From Clostridiales bacterium (GTDB taxonomy: Bacteria; Bacillota; Clostridia; Peptostreptococcales; BM714), in the NCBI GenBank assembly GCA_002869095.1, contig PKTO01000065.1:1-5756 (forward strand): DNA of 5,756 nt, in the 5' to 3' direction. Made by a program: the position numbers and the translations under genes. Under the pieces are notes generated by a model. That model was given only the letters and a program-made list of their open reading frames with translations, was not told the origin of the DNA and searched no databases. This document shows positions 1 through 5,756 of this stretch, one piece after another. Each line of letters opens with the position of its first letter. The first letter of the stretch is position 1.

Positions 1-315
1 GCGATGAACGAGCCTTCACTTGAAAGGTTTGAGGGAATGGTAAAGGAAGACGGCCTGATTTTTATAAACAGCAGCATCACTTCGAGAAAAACATCATGCG
101 GGGCAATGGCTTTTTATGTTCCTGCGGACGACATAGCATACGGGATAGGCTCTAAGAAGGTGGCAAACATAGTGATGCTGGGAGCATACATGGCAAAGGC
201 CGGGCTCTTGAGCGGCAGCGCGCTTGAGGCTGTGCTGCATGAAAAATTGGCAAACAAGCCGGAGCTTCTTGAAATGAACCGAATCGCGCTTTCAAGGGGT
301 GCAGAGGCAATTTGA
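1..315 (+). CDS. 2-oxoacid:ferredoxin oxidoreductase, gamma subunit (C-terminal part)
   Basis: Only the last 104 codons are in the window; the frame is open to the left edge and stops at TGA 313-315. The ATG at position 4 is internal, because this family has a well-known segment resembling 'MNQPSL..F...V...G..I.NSS' in the middle of the protein, and here it reads MNEPSLERF, later GLIFINSS. The C-terminal part also fits: YVPADDIA, then KVANIVMLGAYM, then KPELLEMNRIAL. Members are usually about 175-190 residues, so roughly the first 75-85 are missing. The gamma subunit works with alpha and beta subunits in the cytoplasm to oxidise a 2-oxoacid to its acyl-CoA and reduce ferredoxin. The substrate cannot be settled from this fragment: KorC (2-oxoglutarate) and VorC (branched-chain) types look alike here. 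It precedes a separate promoter and is probably the last gene of its own operon. Confidence 0.88.
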   Translation, partial: AMNEPSLERFEGMVKEDGLIFINSSITSRKTSCGAMAFYVPADDIAYGIGSKKVANIVMLGAYMAKAGLLSGSALEAVLHEKLANKPELLEMNRIALSRGAEAI

Positions 316-345
316 TTGTCTACAGGTATTTATTGCCGTCCTTCA

Positions 346-374
346 TTGATATATGGGGGGCGGCATGATATACT
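346..374 (+). promoter_or_regulatory. Sigma-70-type promoter with extended -10, driving the riboswitch operon
   Basis: A -35 box TTGATA (346-351) and a -10 box TATACT (369-374) are separated by exactly 17 bases, and each differs from consensus at one position. A TG at 366-367, one base before the -10, gives an extended -10 element. The start of transcription would fall near 381, a few bases before the 5' side of riboswitch helix P1 at 393. This placement is what a riboswitch leader needs and supports the call. The strength and the exact start are inferred. Confidence 0.7.
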
Positions 375-392
375 GTGCATGGAATAAAACAA

Positions 393-549
393 AAAAACGC
401 TTTGCTTAAGGGAAAAGGGTGAAAAGCCCTTGCTGTAGTCGCAGCTGTAACCGGGGATGCAAACCAAAAATTGCCACTGTACTCGAACGTATGGGAAGGT
501 TTGGTTTTACAGATGATCCGGAAGCCAGAAGACCTGACTGAGTGTTTTT
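393..549 (+). promoter_or_regulatory. Cobalamin (B12) riboswitch aptamer
   Basis: The conserved core blocks appear in the right order: AAGGGAA (408-414), GGGTGAAAAGCCC (417-429), CGCAGCTGTAACC (440-452), GCCACTG (473-479), GGGAAGG (493-499), and the B12 box AGCCAGAAGACCTG (523-536). The closing helix P1 can be drawn directly: 393-401 pairs with 541-549 over nine base pairs with one G-U wobble. The family senses adenosyl-, methyl- or aquocobalamin and normally switches genes off when the ligand is plentiful. It sits in the leader of the lipoprotein-ECF operon, with a terminator-like hairpin 88 bases downstream, so control by premature termination is likely. Which cobalamin form is preferred cannot be told from the sequence alone. 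Confidence 0.95.
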
Positions 550-636
550 CAAATCTGCTCCGGCTCTGAGGGATTGAAAAAATACGGATCTTGGTCAAAA
601 TGCGATTTTTTTATCCAACAAGGCAAGAACTGTATG

Positions 637-673
637 AAGCTCTCTCCAAAACGGAGGGAGTTTATTGTTTTTT
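637..673 (+). terminator. Intrinsic terminator of the riboswitch expression platform
   Basis: Bases 640-647 (CTCTCTCC) pair with 653-660 (GGAGGGAG) around the five-base loop AAAAC. The stem can be extended to 637-639 with 661-663. It is followed by a T-rich run (TTTATTGTTTTTT, 661-673). The T-run ends where the ribosome binding site of the lipoprotein gene begins (674), so this terminator would halt transcription before any gene of the operon. A possible antiterminator is GAGGGA (568-573), which could pair with the 5' arm at 641-646 with one wobble. The hairpin is seen directly; the competing pairing is inferred. Confidence 0.8.
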
Positions 674-679
674 GGAGGA
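674..679 (+). promoter_or_regulatory. Ribosome binding site deciding the lipoprotein start
   Basis: GGAGGA at 674-679 lies six bases before ATG 686. It directly abuts ATG 680, and an in-frame TTG at 665 lies upstream of it. Only ATG 686 has workable spacing, and it also begins a normal lipoprotein signal peptide (MRKKMIAAALA). Confidence 0.8.
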
Positions 680-685
680 ATGAAA

Positions 686-1609
686 ATGAGAAAAAAAATG
701 ATAGCGGCGGCTTTGGCCATCATGGTCCTTTTGTCGGGATGCGCGGAAAATGAAAGTTTTCAGCCGGAAAACCGGCAAATCAGGATTCTGGTTACAAGGA
801 ACTATGGACGTGAAATTGTCGCAGAGAAGACTGTCGCCATATCCGGCGGAGATACGGTGATGGACCTTATGCAGGACAACTTCGATGTTGAGACTGCTTA
901 CGGAGGCGGGTTTGTGAATGCCATCGACGGTTTGAAGTCCGGATACACAGGGAGCGGAAACAGTCAAAAGATGGGAACAAAAAACGACTGGTTCTATTAT
1001 GTCGACGGTGTGATGGCGGAGATCGGAGCGGACCAATACATGTGCGAGGATGCAAACACTTTATCGTGGGATTATCACGACTGGGGCGGAGACATGTATG
1101 TCAAGACCCGAATAAACGCATGGCCGCAAAGGCTTGGCGGAAGAAAGGTTGAAATGGCGTTCGGACCCGGTTTTGAAGAAGATGCGGGCAGAATAAGGGA
1201 AGCTGTCGAAGAAATAGGAGCATACATCGCTGAATCGAATATCGAATCGCTTGACATGGAGGACCTTGAAAAAGATGCTCTGTTCGTAGGTTCGTGGGAA
1301 GACGCGAATAAAAACGAATTCATAAAGGATGCTTTTGAAAACCGCGGCAAGGCGGGCATTTATTCGATTTTCAATGAAAAAGGACTCATTCTCTACGACA
1401 ACAATGGCCAAGTGTCCGCAACAAGCGGAAAAGGAGCTATCGTCGCATCGATGCAGAAGTCCTACGGTTCTGAGGCTTCGATTCTTTTGATAATAGGGAA
1501 TGACTCCGGAATGGTAGAAAAGGCTGTGAATGCACTCCTGGACGGCGGGTCGGTGAAGGGAGCCTTCGGCATTGCGGTGACTGAGGAAGGTGTCTGCTAT
1601 GTGCCATAA
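686..1609 (+). CDS. DUF4430 (transcobalamin C-terminal-like) surface lipoprotein
   Basis: The protein has 307 residues. Residues 1-19 form a lipoprotein signal: the basic start MRKK, a hydrophobic stretch, then the lipobox LLSGC with lipidated Cys19, placing it on the outer face of the membrane. Residues about 32-133 fit DUF4430, the beta domain homologous to the C-terminal domain of transcobalamin and intrinsic factor. They include the first strand IRILVTRNYG, the segment DTVMDLMQ (56-63), a Gly-rich turn near 73-75, and the hallmark NDWFYYVDG (100-108) followed by IGADQY and TLSWDY. Residues about 137-307 form a second, mixed alpha/beta region that I do not recognise. As the first gene behind the B12 riboswitch and its terminator, overlapping ecfT by 11 bases, it is probably the membrane-side B12 receptor or handover protein of the importer. 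That role is inferred; the domain call is strong and ligand binding is not proven. Confidence 0.85.
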   Translation: MRKKMIAAALAIMVLLSGCAENESFQPENRQIRILVTRNYGREIVAEKTVAISGGDTVMDLMQDNFDVETAYGGGFVNAIDGLKSGYTGSGNSQKMGTKNDWFYYVDGVMAEIGADQYMCEDANTLSWDYHDWGGDMYVKTRINAWPQRLGGRKVEMAFGPGFEEDAGRIREAVEEIGAYIAESNIESLDMEDLEKDALFVGSWEDANKNEFIKDAFENRGKAGIYSIFNEKGLILYDNNGQVSATSGKGAIVASMQKSYGSEASILLIIGNDSGMVEKAVNALLDGGSVKGAFGIAVTEEGVCYVP

Positions 1610-2483
1610 ACTGCATCCTGCCAACGCAATGGTTTTGATTGCGGTTTTGATTGCGGCCGCGCTTCTGGTCAGCCATCCTGCCCATTCCGCTTTGCTTGTA
1701 TCGGTTCTGTCATTTTCCGTCGCCGCCTTTGGCGGGGCTGGGGAGCTTAAGGGCTTGCTCAGGTTTTGGATAGCGACGGGAATCATGATTATCATCATCA
1801 ATCCGCTTGTTTCAACTCAGGGCGACACAGTATTGTACCGCACTGTTCTTCCTCTTGTGGGGAGGATAAGGATAACGGTTGAATCGCTCGCCTTTGCGGG
1901 ACTCATGGTCCTGAGGCTTTTTTCCATGGTTCTCGTGATAAAGCTTTTCGGGCTTTCCATAGACAGGGACGATTTCTTCGGCTACTTGTCGCGATACATG
2001 AACAAGCTTGTGCTGACGATGAGCATGACCGTGAACATGATACACAGGCTAAGGGTTGAGATACAGAGAGTAAGCGAAGTGATGGCTATGAGGGGTCTGG
2101 ATTTGAAATCGGGTGGCTTGGTTAAAAGGACAAAGGCGTATTATCCCATGATAAAAGTGGTCCTGATAAGTTCGCTTGAAGGATCGGTCAACCGTGCCGA
2201 GGCTCTTTATTCCAGGGGCTACGGAAATGGCAACAGAAGCTTTTACAGGGAAATAAGGATGACCGGCAAGGACCGCATTCACATGGCTGTATTGTGCATC
2301 TACATATTCGTGATTGTCTTGGGCTTTTCGAAGGGTTGGCTGGGGTTCGACTTTTTCCCGTCCATTTCGCCTAAAAGCGATTTCAGCGCCGCATATTTTG
2401 CGATTCATGCGGCAAGTCTGGCAATATTGATTGAAACGACAAGGAGGTGCTCGGCTTGGAAGTTTTCAGAATGGAAAATTTGA
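1599..2483 (+). CDS. ecfT: ECF transporter transmembrane component EcfT
   Basis: EcfT is the membrane subunit that couples ATP hydrolysis by the EcfA ATPases to movement of the substrate-binding S component. I chose ATG 1599 (294 residues), eight bases after AGGAAGG (1584-1590); the in-frame GTG at 1590 overlaps that site. Hydrophobic segments lie near residues 10-25, 30-44, 54-72, 92-117, 227-246 and 262-280. Between them is the long amphipathic cytoplasmic part with the two signature motifs at the ends of the coupling helices: AMRG (163-166) and YSRG (204-207). These are variants of the family's Ala-Arg-Gly motif, and both keep Arg-Gly. The length is slightly above the common 260-270. The gene overlaps the lipoprotein gene by 11 bases and the ATPase gene by 28, so translation is probably coupled. 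TM1 contains a perfect 12-base tandem duplication. Confidence 0.9.
   Translation: MCHKLHPANAMVLIAVLIAAALLVSHPAHSALLVSVLSFSVAAFGGAGELKGLLRFWIATGIMIIIINPLVSTQGDTVLYRTVLPLVGRIRITVESLAFAGLMVLRLFSMVLVIKLFGLSIDRDDFFGYLSRYMNKLVLTMSMTVNMIHRLRVEIQRVSEVMAMRGLDLKSGGLVKRTKAYYPMIKVVLISSLEGSVNRAEALYSRGYGNGNRSFYREIRMTGKDRIHMAVLCIYIFVIVLGFSKGWLGFDFFPSISPKSDFSAAYFAIHAASLAILIETTRRCSAWKFSEWKI
1632..1655 (+). repeat. Perfect 12-bp tandem duplication inside ecfT
   Basis: GTTTTGATTGCG occurs twice back to back (1632-1643 and 1644-1655). Because the unit is 12 bases it stays in frame and encodes VLIA-VLIA in the first transmembrane helix of EcfT. This looks like a simple replication slippage event that added about one helix turn. 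Confidence 0.9.
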
Positions 2484-4024
2484 CATATTACTATCCCCAA
2501 AAGGATAAGCCGGCACTTTCACAACTGGACGTTAAAATAAGCGACGGCGAATTTCTTGTTGTTGCAGGAGCTTCCGGTTCAGGGAAATCAACCCTTGCCA
2601 GGATAATCTCGCGTTTGGCACCGGAATTTTACGGAGGGAAGATTGAAGGCGAGGTAAAAGGCTCAAGAGACATAGGAATGGTGTTTCAAGACCCTGAAAA
2701 GCAGCTTGTAATGGAGACGGTGGAGAGGGAAGTCGCTTTTCCGCTGGAGAACAGGGGAGTCGAAAGAAATCTCATGAGGAAGCAGGTTCTTGAGGTTCTC
2801 AGCCTGTTGGGAATTTGGCACCTCAAGGATAAAAAGACATATGAACTTTCGGGCGGGGAGAAACAGAAGGTTGCAATTGCTGCCGCTTTGGCTCTCAGGA
2901 ACAGATTTCTCGTGCTTGACGAGCCGGTTTCCCAGCTTGACCCCATGGCAGCTGACGAAATAATGCATCTGCTCAAAAAACTCAATGACGACTTGGGCTT
3001 TACCATAGTGCTTGTGGAACAAAGGACCGAAAAATGCCTCAGCTACGCGGACCGGGTTGTGTTTCTGGACAATGGGGAAATAGCTTTTTCCGGAAAGCCG
3101 GCTGAATATGTAAAGTGGGTTGGCAATCATGACTGCAATTTTCTGCCTCCCGTGACGGAGCTGTTTTGGAGATTGGAAGCAAATACCTTGCCACTGACTG
3201 TAAAGCAGGGCAGAGAGCTCATCAACAGGTGCTATGATGTTTCAAAAGAAGTTTTGGAAACATCCCTCGATAAAACCGCCGACAAGGCAGTGGCCTTGGA
3301 AAAGGTCGATTTTTCATTCGACGATGGGACAATGGCGCTCGATTCGGTAACACTGGATGTTGGCAAAGGCGAGACACTGGGGATAATAGGAGCCAATGGA
3401 GCCGGGAAATCCACAGCCCTGCGAATAATGGCGGGTCTCCTCAAGCCATGCAAGGGGAAGGCGGAAGCGTACGGAGCGGTAGGATATCTTTCGCAGGAGC
3501 CAAATGACTATCTGTTCAACGACACGGTTTACGAGGAACTGCTATTTACCCAAAAGAACTTCCAGAAGATCGATTGCGATTTGATCGAGGAAATTTTGGG
3601 AGACTTGGACATAGAATCGAAAAGGAACGTGAATCCCAGGGACTTGTCGGGAGGAGAAAGGCAAAGAGTGGCTCTCGCTTCGGTTTTGGCCATGAAGCCT
3701 CAAATACTTCTTTTGGACGAGCCTACCAGGGGTCTCAACAAAGGCTATAAAATGCGCTTGGCGGCTTACCTGAGGAGTCTGAAGGAAAAGGGAAAAACCA
3801 TCGTCCTTGTGACTCATGACATGGAATTCGTGGCCGAGGTCTGCGACAGGTCGGTAATAATGTTTGACGGCCAAATAGCCCAGTACGGATCGACAAGGGA
3901 AATCTTGTCGGGAGGGCTTCATTTCACGACTGATATAAACCGCATGTTTCACGGAATGGCAAGCCCCCTTAAGATTGGCGAGGCAGAGTGCATCTGCACC
4001 GAAAAGGGGCGTGACGGGCCATGA
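2456..4024 (+). CDS. ecfA: Double ATP-binding protein EcfA (two fused ABC ATPase domains)
   Basis: This is the cytoplasmic motor of the ECF importer, with both ATPase domains in one chain (522 residues). The start chosen is TTG 2456, eight bases after AAGGAGG (2441-2447); GTG 2447 overlaps that site and ATG 2471 is 23 bases away. Domain 1 has Walker A GASGSGKS (38-45), Q-loop Gln78, signature LSGGEKQK (131-138), Walker B FLVLDE (151-156), and SQLD with D-loop Asp162. Domain 2 has Walker A GANGAGKS (312-319), Gln347, LSGGERQR (397-404), ILLLDE (417-422) and His454. A linker of about 50 residues lies near 228-278. Two positions depart from the standard: the domain 1 H-loop has Gln189 (LVEQR) where His is usual, and the domain 2 D-loop has Asn428 (TRGLN) where Asp is usual. 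The gene overlaps ecfT by 28 bases and the S-component gene by four. Confidence 0.93.
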   Translation: MEVFRMENLTYYYPQKDKPALSQLDVKISDGEFLVVAGASGSGKSTLARIISRLAPEFYGGKIEGEVKGSRDIGMVFQDPEKQLVMETVEREVAFPLENRGVERNLMRKQVLEVLSLLGIWHLKDKKTYELSGGEKQKVAIAAALALRNRFLVLDEPVSQLDPMAADEIMHLLKKLNDDLGFTIVLVEQRTEKCLSYADRVVFLDNGEIAFSGKPAEYVKWVGNHDCNFLPPVTELFWRLEANTLPLTVKQGRELINRCYDVSKEVLETSLDKTADKAVALEKVDFSFDDGTMALDSVTLDVGKGETLGIIGANGAGKSTALRIMAGLLKPCKGKAEAYGAVGYLSQEPNDYLFNDTVYEELLFTQKNFQKIDCDLIEEILGDLDIESKRNVNPRDLSGGERQRVALASVLAMKPQILLLDEPTRGLNKGYKMRLAAYLRSLKEKGKTIVLVTHDMEFVAEVCDRSVIMFDGQIAQYGSTREILSGGLHFTTDINRMFHGMASPLKIGEAECICTEKGRDGP

Positions 4025-4656
4025 ACTTGGGAATAGCATTGGCGGCCCTGCTTCTAGGAATGATGGCATTGATACTCTGGCTTTATGAAAACAGAAAGAC
4101 TAATGTGAGGGAAATCGCTTTGGTCTCAACCCTGTCGGCGCTGGCTGCGGTTTCGAGGATATTTTTTGCGGCCCTTCCAAACATACAACCGACAACTTTC
4201 ATTGTAATGACATCGGGTTTCGTGTTCGGACCCAGTTTCGGGTTCATGACAGGAGCCTTGGCGGCTTTTCTTTCAAACAATTTTCTTGGGCACGGACCGT
4301 GGACGCCATGGCAGATGCTTGCATGGGGACTGGCGGGATTCGTGTCGGGACTGCTCGGGGAAAGCGGGATACACAAGAACAGAATAATCTTCACGGTTTA
4401 CGCTTTCGTGTGGGGCTTTCTGTTTGACTGGCTGATGAACCTCTGGCATTGGCTTTTCTTCATCTATCCTTTGAACCTTCGCAGTTTTGTGGCGGTTTAC
4501 GCGGCGTCCTTCTATTTCGACATGCTTCATGCGGCCGGGAATGGGGTTTTCGCATTCCTTTTCGGAAAGGACCTTGCCAATATTCTCGGAAGATACAAGG
4601 ATAAACTCACCTACGACAGGATTGACGAATCTTCATATAAGGATGTGGCGGAATGA
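4021..4656 (+). CDS. ECF transporter S component, predicted vitamin B12/corrinoid specific
   Basis: This is the membrane-embedded substrate-binding subunit of the importer (211 residues). It is very hydrophobic and carries the pattern of an S-component family: NIQPTTFIVMTSG (54-66), FGPSFGFMTGALAAFLSNN (69-87), then GHGPWTPWQMLAWGLAGF (90-107). An extra hydrophobic helix (about 3-21) precedes the usual beginning at REIALVSTL (30-38), which would give seven segments rather than six. The specificity for B12 comes from context, namely the riboswitch and the transcobalamin-like neighbours. It is plausibly of the CbrT kind, but I cannot confirm that subfamily from memory. Its ATG overlaps the ecfA stop as ATGA. 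The upstream AAAAGGGG is only a modest ribosome binding site, so coupled translation with ecfA is likely, which would keep the subunits in proportion. Confidence 0.85.
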   Translation: MNLGIALAALLLGMMALILWLYENRKTNVREIALVSTLSALAAVSRIFFAALPNIQPTTFIVMTSGFVFGPSFGFMTGALAAFLSNNFLGHGPWTPWQMLAWGLAGFVSGLLGESGIHKNRIIFTVYAFVWGFLFDWLMNLWHWLFFIYPLNLRSFVAVYAASFYFDMLHAAGNGVFAFLFGKDLANILGRYKDKLTYDRIDESSYKDVAE

Positions 4657-5756
4657 GAAAAAGAATCAGAGCATCGATAATTGCATTGGCGGCATGTTTT
4701 TTATTTTCGGGCTTTGCATGGGCAGAGGAAAGTGCATGCAGTCCTCTTATGGACTATGAGCTTGACGAGTGGGGAATGCTCGCGCTTCATGCATCCGGGG
4801 AGGATATGGAAGGTCTTGAGCTTGGTTCTGTAACGGGCTCAAATATCACAACCGACCATGAAGCATATGTCATAGGAGCACTGGCGCTGGGACTCGATGT
4901 TTCGGAAGAGCTTTCGCTGATAGCCGGAAGCCAGACGGAAAGCGGCAAGTTCGCCGACTATTCGGACGGAACCGGCGAAGAGCTCATAAACTCGCATATT
5001 TGGGGGATAATTGCGCTCGAGAGCGCGGGATACGATTCGTACGACAAACAAAAGGCCCAGAAATGGCTTCTGAATCATCAGAACGATGACGGCGGATTTC
5101 CTGTTTTTGCAGGCATGAAGTCTTCTGACGGCGACTTGACGGCAATGGCTGTTGCGGCGCTCGACTTGATGGACATGGAAGGCGGGGGCCTTGCAATCGA
5201 GAGGGCTTTGGATTTTGTCGCTTCCAACAATTCGGACAGGGAAACGGCGGAGGGCCTTGCATGGGAAATAATCGCAAGAAAGCAGACCGGACAGTCGATT
5301 CCGTACGAATTGAGGCAGAGGCTTAAAGGCTACAGGCTTGACAGCGGCAAGTATCTCCATCTCAGGACTATGAGCTCAGGCAACTACATGGCGACCTGGC
5401 ACGGCACATGGGCTGAGGCTGAGATTGAAAACCGCCTTACCGTTTTCGACGGGTTCAAGGCGAAAAACAGCCTGTCGGACATTGACCGGGAAAGCATGGG
5501 ATACCAGTCCATAAGCAGGCTGGTTGAGGATGGAGTGCTTTCGGGATATCCCGACGGGACGTTTCGGCCGGACGCGCCGGTCAAGCGGGGCGAGTTTGTC
5601 AAGATGCTGGCCTACGCAATGAAAAAGGAGAACGAATCGGCAAATCCAAATGGGTTTATCGACATGCAGGGCCACTGGGCATCGCCTTATGTGGCCATCG
5701 CTGCAGGCAGCGGAATATTCAATGGCGTTTCGCAGGATATTTTCGATCCCGAGAGC
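4653..5756 (+). CDS. Secreted alpha/alpha-barrel (transcobalamin N-domain / prenyltransferase-like) protein with SLH domains, 3' truncated by window edge
   Basis: An open frame of 368 codons with no stop reaches the right edge. ATG 4653 overlaps the S-component stop (ATGA) and follows AAGGA at 4639-4643. Residues 1-24 are a signal peptide ending AWA, with cleavage before Glu25. Residues about 33-265 are a run of paired helices typical of the alpha/alpha barrel shared by terpene cyclases, prenyltransferases and animal B12 carriers. Landmarks are SHIWGIIALESAGY (114-127), a QW-like QNDDGGF (143-149), and DGDLTAMAVAALDLM (159-173). The last resembles the D-T-x-A-M-A-x-L-A-L helix of intrinsic factor. 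The DxDD acid motif of class II cyclases is incomplete (DGDL), arguing against an enzyme. SLH domain 1 spans about 273-322 (SGYPDGTFRPD, 297-307); SLH domain 2 starts near 334 (FIDMQGHW) and is cut. SLH domains bind cell-wall polymers. The likely role is B12 capture at the wall. Confidence 0.82.
   Translation, partial: MRKRIRASIIALAACFLFSGFAWAEESACSPLMDYELDEWGMLALHASGEDMEGLELGSVTGSNITTDHEAYVIGALALGLDVSEELSLIAGSQTESGKFADYSDGTGEELINSHIWGIIALESAGYDSYDKQKAQKWLLNHQNDDGGFPVFAGMKSSDGDLTAMAVAALDLMDMEGGGLAIERALDFVASNNSDRETAEGLAWEIIARKQTGQSIPYELRQRLKGYRLDSGKYLHLRTMSSGNYMATWHGTWAEAEIENRLTVFDGFKAKNSLSDIDRESMGYQSISRLVEDGVLSGYPDGTFRPDAPVKRGEFVKMLAYAMKKENESANPNGFIDMQGHWASPYVAIAAGSGIFNGVSQDIFDPES

Noticed and set aside
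320..598. A 92-codon minus-strand open frame across the leader region
   Set aside because: It covers the cobalamin riboswitch, whose conserved RNA blocks explain the sequence constraint. The translated product has no recognisable domain.
605..612. T-run in the leader considered as a second terminator
   Set aside because: No stable GC-rich hairpin directly precedes it; only A-T pairing with the A-run near 577-583 is possible.
665..685. Upstream in-frame starts TTG 665 and ATG 680 for the lipoprotein gene
   Set aside because: TTG 665 lies within the terminator T-run and upstream of the ribosome binding site; ATG 680 directly abuts GGAGGA. ATG 686 has normal spacing and gives a standard lipoprotein signal.
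1061..1801. A 246-codon minus-strand open frame opposite the lipoprotein and ecfT genes
   Set aside because: It is fully overlapped by two well-supported plus-strand genes and has low-complexity, non-domain content, as expected for an antisense shadow.
3542..4069. A 175-codon minus-strand open frame opposite the second ATPase domain
   Set aside because: The plus strand carries signature, Walker B and H-loop motifs in this stretch; the minus-strand product shows no family features.
4686..4697. LAAC at residues 12-15 of the SLH protein as a lipobox
   Set aside because: The hydrophobic stretch continues past the Cys (FLFSGF) to a clear AWA cleavage site, and SLH domains already supply wall anchoring. 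An ordinary signal peptide is more likely, though a lipobox is not fully excluded.
4653..5466. The barrel protein as a terpene cyclase or prenyltransferase enzyme
   Set aside because: The class II cyclase DxDD motif is incomplete (DGDL), the protein is exported, and the riboswitch and importer neighbours point to B12 rather than terpenoids.

Overview
The window looks like chromosomal DNA from an anaerobic Gram-positive bacterium, most likely a clostridial member of the Bacillota. This rests on a 2-oxoacid:ferredoxin oxidoreductase subunit, strong AGGAGG-type ribosome binding sites, a group of energy-coupling factor (ECF) transporter genes, a lipoprotein signal and S-layer homology (SLH) domains. 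The assignment is an inference from gene content; no rRNA or tRNA is present.

Layout. Positions 1-315 hold the C-terminal end of a 2-oxoacid:ferredoxin oxidoreductase gamma subunit. Positions 316-685 hold no gene but are dense in control signals: a sigma-70-type promoter (346-374), a cobalamin riboswitch (393-549) ending in a clear B12 box, and an intrinsic terminator hairpin (637-673) directly in front of the next ribosome binding site. From 686 to the right edge runs one tightly packed plus-strand operon whose five genes all overlap: a DUF4430 lipoprotein, EcfT, a double-ATPase EcfA, a membrane-embedded S component, and a secreted alpha-helical barrel protein with SLH domains that runs off the window.

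How the parts fit. EcfT, the fused EcfA and the S component form a complete ECF importer. The riboswitch indicates that its substrate is vitamin B12 or a related corrinoid. The two exported proteins match the two halves of the animal B12 carriers intrinsic factor and transcobalamin: an alpha/alpha barrel of the terpene-cyclase-like type, here on the SLH protein, and a C-terminal beta domain of the DUF4430 type, here on the lipoprotein. The window therefore appears to encode a split, cell-surface, transcobalamin-like capture system feeding an ECF importer, with one half tied to the cell wall and the other to the membrane. This is the main point of interest. B12 binding by the two exported proteins is inferred from fold family and context, not shown by the sequence itself.
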